The notes below the pieces were generated by a model. It did no database searches. It was not told where the DNA came from and saw nothing but the letters and a program-made list of their open reading frames with translations. From positions 1 through 5,471 of the forward strand of contig CASEKM010000151.1 in NCBI GenBank assembly GCA_949288405.1: 5,471 nt of DNA. The letters are read 5' to 3'. Source of the DNA: an uncultured bacterium (GTDB taxonomy: Bacteria; Bacillota; Clostridia; Oscillospirales; Oscillospiraceae). This document shows positions 1-4,738 of this stretch, in pieces (the stretch's first letter is position 1; each line of letters opens with the position of its first letter). Made by a program: the position numbers and the translations under genes.

Positions 1-255
1 GAGCAGATGAAGATGTTCCTCACCCGCCTGGGCTTCGGGTCGAAAATCGTCATCACCGGCGACATCACCCAGATCGACCTGCCCGCCGACAAGGTCTCCG
101 GCCTGCGGGAGGCCATGCGGGTGCTCAAGGGCGTGGAGGACATCGCCATCATGCGCCTCACCGAGTCCGACGTGGTGCGCCACGCCCTGGTCCAGCGGAT
201 CATCAAGGCCTATGAGGTAGACGAGGAGCGCAGAAGCAAAAAGAAGCCCTCTTAA
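1..255 (+). CDS. PhoH/YbeZ-family ATPase, C-terminal fragment (5' end outside window)
   Basis: The frame is open from base 1 and ends with TAA at 253-255, so 84 C-terminal residues are visible and the Walker A half lies to the left. The segment contains KIVITGDITQIDLP, the conserved GD-x-x-Q-x-DLP element of PhoH-family P-loop NTPases. It is followed by SGL-EA-RVLKGVEDIAI and SDVVRHALVQRIIKAYE, which read like the YbeZ/PhoL branch rather than the PIN-domain PhoH2 branch (family knowledge). Members are cytoplasmic ATPases linked to RNA metabolism and to the endoribonuclease YbeY in ribosome maturation. The protein ends in a basic tail rich in Lys, Arg and Ser. An intrinsic terminator follows 5 bases after the stop, so ybeY, often found shortly downstream of this gene, is not adjacent here. 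The methionine at base 7 is internal, not the start. Confidence 0.9.
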   Translation, partial: EQMKMFLTRLGFGSKIVITGDITQIDLPADKVSGLREAMRVLKGVEDIAIMRLTESDVVRHALVQRIIKAYEVDEERRSKKKPS

Positions 256-259
256 CAGC

Positions 260-306
260 AAAACGGGAGCAGTTCCCGCCCCCCGGCGGCAAGCTGCTCC
301 CGTTTT
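260..306. terminator. Bidirectional intrinsic terminator between convergent genes
   Basis: AAAACGGGAGCAG (260-272) and CTGCTCCCGTTTT (294-306) are perfect 13-bp complements around a 21-nt GC-rich loop. The outer A/T runs give a U-tract after the stem on either strand. On the plus strand the tract continues as TTTTCATTTT. The site lies between the phoH stop at 255 and the minus-strand ATPase stop at 341, so it can end both transcripts. Confidence 0.85.
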
Positions 307-340
307 CATTTTCCCTCCGCCCCCGGCGCGGGCGGCCCGG

Positions 341-2044
341 TCACAGCCGCAGGCCCCGGTACCGGTTCAGACAGGCGAAAATCTCCTGCCGGCGGGGCCG
401 GGCCAGGAAGGGAACGCCGGACCGGCTTTCGCACAGGGCCTCCAGCCCCCGCTCCTCCAGCACCGCCTCCAGCCGGTCCACCGCCTGGCCCACCGTGCGG
501 CGGCCGTCCAGCAGATGCCGCTGGAGGTAGAGCAGGCAGTATCCCAGCGCGGCCGTCTGCTCCCCGTCGGCCAGCTGCTCCAGATACCGCAGGTCGACGG
601 TCTCCCGGTTCAGGGACACCCCATCCCGCCCCATGGCCTTGAGCTTGACCCGCTCCCCCTCCCCCAGCCCGTGGGTCGGCTGGGGCCGCCGGTCAAAGCC
701 GGGCTCCGCCGCCGGCTCCAGGGGGGCGGCGGGCAGGGGGAAGGCCTGGGCCTCCCGCTTGGCCAGGGCGGTGATGTCCCGGGGCTCATACCGGTCCATC
801 TGGATGATGCGGTCCGCCACATGGAAGTAGGCCCCGGAGCTGCCGGCCACCAGGACGGTGGAGACGCCGTACCGTTCGTACAGCTCCCGCACCCGGTCCA
901 GGAAGGGGGTGATGGGCTCCATGTCCCGCTGGATCACCCGCTGCATCAGGGCATCCCGGACCATGAAGTTGGTAGCGCTGGTATCCTCGTCGATCAGCAG
1001 CAGAGAGGTCCCCGCCTCCATGCTCTCCACCACATTGGCCGCCTGGGAGGTGCTCCCGCTGGCGTCCTCGCTGACAAAGGCGGAGGTATCCCTCCCGTTG
1101 GGCAGGTCGTGGATGAACATGGAGATGTCCGTGCGCCGGATGCTCCGGCCGTCCTCCGCCCGGATCTTCACGGCGGAGCTGTCGGCGATCACATACTCCC
1201 GCCCATCCCCGGCGATGTGGTTGTAGACCCCCACCTCCAGCGCCTTCAGCAGGGTGGACTTGCCGTGGTAGCCGCCCCCCACGATCAGGGTGATCCCCTT
1301 TGGGATCCCCATGCCGGTGATCTTCCCCCGGTGGGGCAGGTCCAGGGTCACCGCCAGCTCCCGGGGCGAGCGGAAGGGCACCGCCCCCTCCATGGGCTTC
1401 TGGGACACCCCGGAGGCCCGGGGGAGGATGCTCCCGTCGGCCACAAAGGCGCACAGGCCCAGCTTGGGCAGGGCCTCCCGGATGGCCTGCTGGTCCTCCG
1501 CCAGGTCGGCCACCGCCTGCAGCCGTCCGGCGTCCAGATTGCGCCAGAGCAGCGAGGCGGCGACGCACTGGGGCAGATAATCCAGCAGGATCTTTCCCAG
1601 CTCCCGGGCGTTGATGGTCCGCCCGTCGGCGGGAAAGCCCACCTCCAGGCGCAGCAGCAGGTCCCCGCTGCCCTCGTCCAGGCGGCAGGCGGTGCGCTCC
1701 AGCACCTCCTGGCCGCAGCGGCTCACGGCGATCAGGCCGCTCTGTCCCGAGCCTCTGGCCTGGAAGGAGAAGCGGGCGGCCTGTCTGCCAAACCGGCGGG
1801 TCAGCTCGTCCTGGAGGGCCAGGCGCTGGCAGGGCAGCCGGTACAATTCCCTGGGAAACCCGGCCCGGCCGCCGCTCACATGGATGCTCAGCCTGGAGGG
1901 GGCGGCAAAGGGGTCACCCTGGACATGGTCGATGGACAGCACATAGTCGGGGAACTGATAGCTCCCCCGGGTGTCCCGATAGGCGGGGTACCCCCGCCGG
2001 TCCAGCCGTTCCAAAAGTTTTTTCAGATCCATCCACGTCTGCAT
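341..2044 (-). CDS. Predicted ATPase of the ABC class (COG3044 / MRB1590-like)
   Basis: This is a 567-residue cytoplasmic protein with no signal peptide or membrane segment. Numbering is from the ATG at 2044. The N-terminal region includes RGYPAYRDTRGSYQFPDY and SIDHVQGDPFAAPSRL, typical of the COG3044 family N-terminal domain. Walker A is GGGYHGKST at 256-264, an ABC-signature-like SGSTSQ lies at 329-334, and Walker B LLLIDED at 348-354 is followed by TSATNF. A helical C-terminal domain of about 130 residues closes the protein at the family's usual length. The family lacks transmembrane partners. Its trypanosome relative MRB1590 is an RNA-editing-complex ATPase that binds RNA through a pore, but the bacterial role is unknown. 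I chose ATG 2044 because AGGAGG (2054-2059) lies 9 nt upstream; the in-frame TTG at 2068 lies upstream of that site and is less likely. The gene is convergent with phoH and divergent from the MerR regulator. A long open frame on the opposite strand is a compositional shadow. Confidence 0.9.
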   Translation of the reverse strand: MQTWMDLKKLLERLDRRGYPAYRDTRGSYQFPDYVLSIDHVQGDPFAAPSRLSIHVSGGRAGFPRELYRLPCQRLALQDELTRRFGRQAARFSFQARGSGQSGLIAVSRCGQEVLERTACRLDEGSGDLLLRLEVGFPADGRTINARELGKILLDYLPQCVAASLLWRNLDAGRLQAVADLAEDQQAIREALPKLGLCAFVADGSILPRASGVSQKPMEGAVPFRSPRELAVTLDLPHRGKITGMGIPKGITLIVGGGYHGKSTLLKALEVGVYNHIAGDGREYVIADSSAVKIRAEDGRSIRRTDISMFIHDLPNGRDTSAFVSEDASGSTSQAANVVESMEAGTSLLLIDEDTSATNFMVRDALMQRVIQRDMEPITPFLDRVRELYERYGVSTVLVAGSSGAYFHVADRIIQMDRYEPRDITALAKREAQAFPLPAAPLEPAAEPGFDRRPQPTHGLGEGERVKLKAMGRDGVSLNRETVDLRYLEQLADGEQTAALGYCLLYLQRHLLDGRRTVGQAVDRLEAVLEERGLEALCESRSGVPFLARPRRQEIFACLNRYRGLRL

Positions 2045-2083
2045 CGCCGCGCTCCTCCTGTGCTGCAAGTCTCTTTTTTCCTC

Positions 2084-2101
2084 TGCCCGCAGCTGCGGGC
2101 A
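2084..2101. repeat. 18-bp perfect palindrome at the predicted transcript start of the ATPase gene
   Basis: TGCCCGCAGCTGCGGGCA is identical to its reverse complement. It lies directly downstream of the predicted minus-strand -10, covering about +1 to +18 of the transcript. It could be an operator for a dimeric repressor, or in RNA a 7-bp hairpin with an AGCU loop at the extreme 5' end that stabilises the mRNA. There is no U-run after it, so it is not an obvious terminator. Confidence 0.7.
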
Positions 2102-2107
2102 TGATTT

Positions 2108-2136
2108 AGTATACCAGATTCCGCCGCCGCTGAAAA
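2108..2136 (-). promoter_or_regulatory. Predicted sigma-A promoter of the ABC-class ATPase gene
   Basis: Read on the minus strand, TATACT (2108-2113) is preceded by TGG, forming an extended -10 (TG-n-TATACT). A weak -35, TTTTCA (2131-2136), sits exactly 17 bp upstream and matches the consensus at 4 of 6 bases. The predicted transcript start is near 2101, giving a leader of about 57 nt. The -35 lies only 17 bp from the -35 of the divergent MerR-gene promoter, so one bound regulator could affect both. This is a prediction from sequence only. Confidence 0.6.
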
Positions 2137-2153
2137 GAATTTGTCCGCTCCCC

Positions 2154-2184
2154 TTGACTCTGCCGCCGCGTCAACTGATACACT
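2154..2184 (+). promoter_or_regulatory. MerR-type promoter with 19-bp spacer for the TipAS-like regulator
   Basis: TTGACT (2154-2159) and TACACT (2179-2184) are separated by 19 bp. This over-long spacer is the hallmark of promoters that MerR-family activators open by distorting the DNA. A dyad, TTGAC (2154-2158) and GTCAA (2170-2174), overlaps the -35 and the spacer and is a candidate operator half-site pair. The predicted start is near 2191, and the AGGAGG of the regulator follows at once at 2193-2198. The arrangement suggests autoregulation, as known for tipA and many merR-type genes. Confidence 0.6.
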
Positions 2185-2205
2185 GTGTCCTGAGGAGGGA
2201 TCTTT

Positions 2206-2967
2206 ATGGAATATTCCATTCAGGAGCTGTCGCGCCTGTCCGGAGCGACCACCCGCGCCCTGCGCTGGTACGACCACATCGGCCTGCTGAAGCCCAGCCG
2301 GGTGGCGGAGAGCGGCTACCGCTACTACGGCCCGGCGGAGGTGGACCGGCTCCAGGACATCCTGTTCTACCGGGCCCTCGGGGTGGAGCTGGCCCAGATC
2401 AAGGAGTGTCTGGACGACCCCTCCTTTGACCGGACGGCCGCCCTGCGCAGCCACCTGGCCGCTCTGGAGGCGGAGCGGGCGCGGCTGGACGCCCTGATCC
2501 GATCGGTCAGGGACACCATCCGATGCGAAGAAAGGGAGGAAATTATGAGCGACGAGCAGAAATTTGAGGCGCTGAAACAGCAGGTCCTGACCCGGCACGA
2601 GGCGATCTACGGCAAAGAGGCCCGGGAGAAGTACGGGGATGACATGGTGGACGCCGCCCAGAGTGCCATCCGGGACCTGACGGCGGAGCAGTACCGGGCG
2701 TGGACCCAGCTGGGCCAGGAGATCCAGGAGCGCCTGGAGGCCGCTGTCCGGGCCGGGCTCTCCCCGGAGGGGGAGGAGGGCGAAACCATCACCGCCCTCC
2801 ACCGCCGCTGGCTCACCGTCACGGGGAACCGGTATGACCCGGCCAAGCACCGGGGGATCGCGGAGCTCTATGTGGAGGACCCGCGGTTTACGGCCTATTA
2901 TGACAAGACGGTGCCCGGCTGCGCCCGCTTCCTGCGGGACGCGGTGGTCCGCTGGGCCAGGGGTTAG
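2206..2967 (+). CDS. MerR-family transcriptional activator with TipAS antibiotic-binding domain
   Basis: The 253-residue protein starts at ATG 2206, 7 nt after AGGAGG (2193-2198). Residues 1-70 are a MerR winged helix-turn-helix (YSIQELSRLSGATTRALRWY, then IGLLKP and GYRYYG). Residues about 75-112 form a charged coiled-coil dimerisation helix. Residues 114-253 match the TipAS fold, with YGKEAREKYG, an HRRWL stretch, HRGIAELYVEDPRFTAYYD and PGCARFLRDAV. Streptomyces TipAL, the family model, binds thiopeptides such as thiostrepton and activates its own promoter; it is also 253 residues. The only Cys in the ligand domain here is C239, near the end, and I cannot confirm that it corresponds to the thiostrepton-reactive Cys of TipAL, so the ligand may be non-covalent or different. 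An internal start (2545) may also make the ligand domain alone. Regulation is probably by its own 19-bp-spacer promoter. It is divergent from the ABC-class ATPase gene, a plausible second target. Confidence 0.92.
   Translation: MEYSIQELSRLSGATTRALRWYDHIGLLKPSRVAESGYRYYGPAEVDRLQDILFYRALGVELAQIKECLDDPSFDRTAALRSHLAALEAERARLDALIRSVRDTIRCEEREEIMSDEQKFEALKQQVLTRHEAIYGKEAREKYGDDMVDAAQSAIRDLTAEQYRAWTQLGQEIQERLEAAVRAGLSPEGEEGETITALHRRWLTVTGNRYDPAKHRGIAELYVEDPRFTAYYDKTVPGCARFLRDAVVRWARG
2534..2547 (+). promoter_or_regulatory. Internal ribosome binding site and in-frame ATG of the regulator gene
   Basis: GGGAGG (2534-2539) is followed after 5 nt by ATG (2545-2547), codon 114 in the regulator frame. Translation from here would give a 140-residue protein (MSDEQKFEAL...) consisting of only the TipAS ligand domain. 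In Streptomyces, tipA makes TipAL (253 residues) and, from an internal start, the abundant TipAS (144 residues). The position and lengths here are almost the same. Expression is inferred, not shown. Confidence 0.6.
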
Positions 2968-2974
2968 GAGGCAG

Positions 2975-3010
2975 AGACAGCCTGGGCGCAGCGCCCAGGC
3001 TGTCTTTTTT
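2975..3010 (+). terminator. Strong intrinsic terminator after the MerR/TipAS gene
   Basis: AGACAGCCTGGGCGC (2975-2989) and its exact complement at 2991-3005 form a 15-bp stem around a single central base (in RNA a small loop opens at the centre). The run TTTTTT follows at 3005-3010. It starts 8 bases after the stop of the regulator. On the minus strand no T-run follows the stem, so it acts mainly on the plus strand. Confidence 0.92.
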
Positions 3011-3046
3011 CTAAAGCTCCCACTTCTCTCCGGAGGGAGGGGCCTC

Positions 3047-3751
3047 TCACCCCTGAAGCTGCCAGCCGAAGTCGTTGTGGTAGATCATCTGCCGGGTCAT
3101 GCCGCCGTCAATGCAGATATTCTCCCCGGTGATAAAGCCCGCCTTGTCCGAACAGAGGTAGAGCACCATGTTGGCGATGTCCAGCGGATTTCCCACCCGG
3201 CCGGCGGGCTGCTGGACGGCGTCCGGCCCCTCATAGACGGCAAAGCCGGTGTCGATCCAGCCGGGGGAGACGGAGTTCACCCGCACCTTTCCCGCCAGGC
3301 TCACCGCCAGGGCGTGGGTCAGGGCGGCGATGCCCCCCTTGGCCGCCGTATAGCTCTCGGTCTGGGGCTGGCTCATCCGGTCCCGGGAGGAGGAGATGTT
3401 CACAATGGCCCCGCCGGGGGCAAAGTGGGGGGCAAACAGCTTGGCCAGGTAAAATGGGGCGGTCACCCCCACCCGCAGGGCATAGTTGAACTCCTCATAG
3501 GTGCAGGCGCCGATGCCCTTCATCAGGGGCGGGGCGTTGTTCACCAAAAAATCCACATGGCCGAAGTCGGCGGTGACTTTCCGGGCGAAGTCCTCCAGGA
3601 CCGCCTGCTGGGACAGGTCGCCCACATAGTAGTCGTTGGGCAGCAGGTCGATGACGCACACCCGGGCCCCCGCTTTTCGGAACTCCTCTGCGATCACCCG
3701 GCCGATCCCCCTGGCCCCGCCGGTGACCACGGCAATTTTGTTTTCAAACAT
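3047..3751 (-). CDS. Short-chain dehydrogenase/reductase (SDR), substrate unknown
   Basis: The 234-residue Rossmann-fold oxidoreductase is the usual length for classical SDRs. Visible motifs are TGGARGIG at 10-17 (dinucleotide binding), D35 at the end of strand 2 (favours NAD over NADP), D45, NNAP at 71-74, the catalytic S121, and Y134-x-x-x-K138 (YTAAK), followed by PGW at 163-165. In the helix-4 position where classical SDRs carry the tetrad Asn (VN-x-TGPF), this protein reads VGVTAPF, so G95 replaces it. The start ATG at 3751 is 7 nt after AGGAGG (3759-3764). The upstream TIGR04076-type gene ends 12 nt before it and its stop overlaps the ribosome binding site, so the pair is very likely co-transcribed. 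The C-terminal tail MIYHNDFGWQLQG replaces the usual short end. The substrate cannot be told from the sequence; the annotation as 3-oxoacyl-ACP reductase that such proteins often receive is not supported. Confidence 0.93.
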   Translation of the reverse strand: MFENKIAVVTGGARGIGRVIAEEFRKAGARVCVIDLLPNDYYVGDLSQQAVLEDFARKVTADFGHVDFLVNNAPPLMKGIGACTYEEFNYALRVGVTAPFYLAKLFAPHFAPGGAIVNISSSRDRMSQPQTESYTAAKGGIAALTHALAVSLAGKVRVNSVSPGWIDTGFAVYEGPDAVQQPAGRVGNPLDIANMVLYLCSDKAGFITGENICIDGGMTRQMIYHNDFGWQLQG

Positions 3752-3763
3752 ACCGCGCCCTCC

Positions 3764-4078
3764 TCAGTCTGCGTCCTCGTCCAGGGCCTCCACCAGAAAG
3801 CTCACCGGGCGGAAGCCGTCGTTGCAGGAGAGCATGGCGGACCTGGGATCTTTCATCCAGCCGTCATAGAAGTCCCCGCCCCCGTGGCTCAGGGCCAGCA
3901 CAAAGGGGGAGAGGGTGTCCCAGGCGCTCTGACAGAAGCCCTCCGGCTTCTCCCAGCCGTTGGCGACAAAGACCTGCCCCTCCTCCATGTCACAGGCGTG
4001 GGAGATGGGGTTCTCATATTGGGCCATCAGGTCCTGGTACCGGGTGATGCGCATGACGGTGATCCTGCACTTTTTCAT
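3764..4078 (-). CDS. TIGR04076-family protein of unknown function
   Basis: This is a 104-residue cytoplasmic protein starting MKKCRITVMRI. The conserved core HACDMEEGQVFVANGWEKP, then CQSAWDTLSPFVLALSHGG, YDGWMKD and SAMLSCNDGFRPVSF match what I recall of the TIGR04076 family of bacterial and archaeal small proteins, whose function is not known. Several Cys (in HACD, FCQS and SCND) and His residues are spaced through the core and could bind metal or be redox-active; that is speculation. I chose ATG 4078 because a purine-rich GGAGG-type site (complement of 4089-4093) lies 10 nt upstream. The alternative TTG at 4096 falls at the upstream edge of that site. It is the first gene of a two-gene operon with the SDR, with a 12-nt gap. 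Confidence 0.85.
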   Translation of the reverse strand: MKKCRITVMRITRYQDLMAQYENPISHACDMEEGQVFVANGWEKPEGFCQSAWDTLSPFVLALSHGGGDFYDGWMKDPRSAMLSCNDGFRPVSFLVEALDEDAD

Positions 4079-4109
4079 CGAAGGCTCCCCTCCCAAAGGT
4101 CGATCCTGC

Positions 4110-4126
4110 GCCGGGCGACGCCCGGC
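4110..4126. repeat. GC-rich inverted repeat in the leader of the TIGR04076-SDR operon
   Basis: GCCGGGCG (4110-4117) and CGCCCGGC (4119-4126) are perfect 8-bp arms around one base. It lies about 5-21 nt into the predicted transcript, like the palindrome at the start of the ATPase transcript at 2084-2101. No T-run follows, so a stabilising 5' hairpin or an operator is more likely than a terminator. Confidence 0.6.
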
Positions 4127-4137
4127 CTGTTACCGGT

Positions 4138-4146
4138 AGTATAGCA
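4138..4146 (-). promoter_or_regulatory. Extended -10 promoter for the TIGR04076-SDR operon
   Basis: On the minus strand TGCTATACT (4138-4146) gives a near-consensus TATACT with the TG-n extension. No good -35 is visible 17 bp upstream, which extended -10 promoters tolerate. The predicted start is near 4131, about 53 nt before the ATG at 4078. A small palindrome, TACCGGTA (4131-4138), lies between the -10 and the start and could be an operator half. Confidence 0.5.
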
Positions 4147-4191
4147 CAGAAGGAAAGAGAACGCCATACCGGCCGGCCTGGGCACTCCGGC

Positions 4192-4227
4192 CGCTGCGGG
4201 AGGGCGGTCACCCGTCCTCCCGCAGCG
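4192..4227. repeat. 12-bp stem-loop spanning the stop codon of the SRPBCC gene
   Basis: CGCTGCGGGAGG (4192-4203) and CCTCCCGCAGCG (4216-4227) are perfect 12-bp arms with a 12-nt spacer that contains the stop codon (4208-4210). The stem is strong, but no T-run follows it in the minus direction, so it is not a standard intrinsic terminator. It may protect the 3' end or slow the polymerase before the next promoter at 4138. Confidence 0.6.
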
Positions 4228-4611
4228 CTCTGCGCAGGTCGTCCCAATACCGCCTCTGCTGCCGCTTCAAATAGCCGGGGACAAAGGGGCGCATCCACCA
4301 GCGCTTGGCGGTGACGGTCTCGGTGCAATGGAGCCGGGCGCCGCCCTCCGCCGCCTGGAAGATCCCCTCCCAGGAGCCGGACATGTTGCCGTTCTCCATG
4401 GTGAAGGCCCAGCGGCGGAGAGGCTCCCATGCTGTGACGGTAAAATTCGTGGCGTAACCGCTTTGGGTGTGCTCCACAAAGTGGGTTTTGTCCAGCACCT
4501 CCACCCGGGCCAGGTCACTGCGCCAGGCGGTGTTGGAAAGGTCGGTCACCACCTGCCACACCCGCTCCACCGGGCAGGGGAAGTGTGGACGGTTACTTTG
4601 GAAGTTGCCAT
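4208..4611 (-). pseudogene. SRPBCC-fold (START/Bet v1-like) protein gene with a frameshift near its start
   Basis: The ATG at 4611 has an excellent AAAGGAGG site (AGGAGG complement at 4619-4624) 7 nt upstream and begins MATSKVTVH. Read straight on, this frame stops after 21 residues at 4546. The frame 2 nt over continues with FPCPVERVWQVVTDLS and runs to a stop at 4208-4210 through WRSDL, SGYATNFTVTAWEPLRRWAF and ENGNMSGSWEGIF, ending in YLKRQQRRYWDDL, a typical SRPBCC family protein. Joining MATSKVTVH to FPCPVERVW by skipping 2 nt in CACAC (4583-4587) restores a natural 133-residue protein with the family's usual N-terminal strand. The only start in the second frame, GTG at 4570, has no ribosome binding site and would lose the first strand. 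SRPBCC proteins bind hydrophobic ligands; the ligand here is unknown. Either a real inactivating mutation or a sequencing error would explain this. Confidence 0.8.
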
Positions 4612-4640
4612 TTTGACGCCTCCTTTAATACCACAGCACC

Positions 4641-4656
4641 TGTTCCTCCCGGAACA
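4641..4656. repeat. Short inverted repeat upstream of the SRPBCC gene
   Basis: TGTTCC (4641-4646) and GGAACA (4651-4656) flank a 4-nt TCCC centre. The site is about 30 nt upstream of the ATG at 4611 and 17 nt upstream of its ribosome binding site. It has the size of an operator half-site pair. No convincing promoter is visible in 4657-4738, so the SRPBCC gene may depend on read-through from the GNAT gene. Confidence 0.35.
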
Positions 4657-4738
4657 CCGTTTTCCCCCTGGGCGTAGGGAGCATAGCGGGTTTCGTTGCG
4701 GCCAAGCTTCTGCGAAAAGCAGCTCTGCCCCGCCTTGT

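Noticed and set aside
515..2104. Very long plus-strand open frame (529 codons) opposite the ABC-class ATPase gene
   Set aside because: Its translation is dominated by Gly, Pro, Leu, His and Gln with no domain motifs, it has no ribosome binding site worth naming, and it is exactly antisense to a clearly recognisable ATPase. High GC keeps this frame open.
2023..2850. Minus-strand open frame of 275 codons antisense to the MerR/TipAS gene
   Set aside because: It is low in recognisable motifs, overlaps the ATPase gene start and its promoter, and mirrors the codon pattern of the real plus-strand gene.
3020..3045. Small CTCCGGAG palindrome after the SDR stop as a minus-strand terminator
   Set aside because: The stem is only about 4 bp each side and there is no following T-run in the minus direction.
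2834..4144. Plus-strand open frame of 436 codons across the SDR and TIGR04076 genes
   Set aside because: It begins inside the regulator gene, reads through its strong terminator, and is antisense to two well-supported genes with ribosome binding sites. The product is Gly/His/Pro-rich shadow sequence.
4585..4611. Programmed ribosomal frameshifting as the cause of the SRPBCC break
   Set aside because: No slippery heptamer or well-placed downstream structure or internal Shine-Dalgarno stimulator is evident at 4580-4590. A simple 2-nt indel or sequencing error is the plainer reading.
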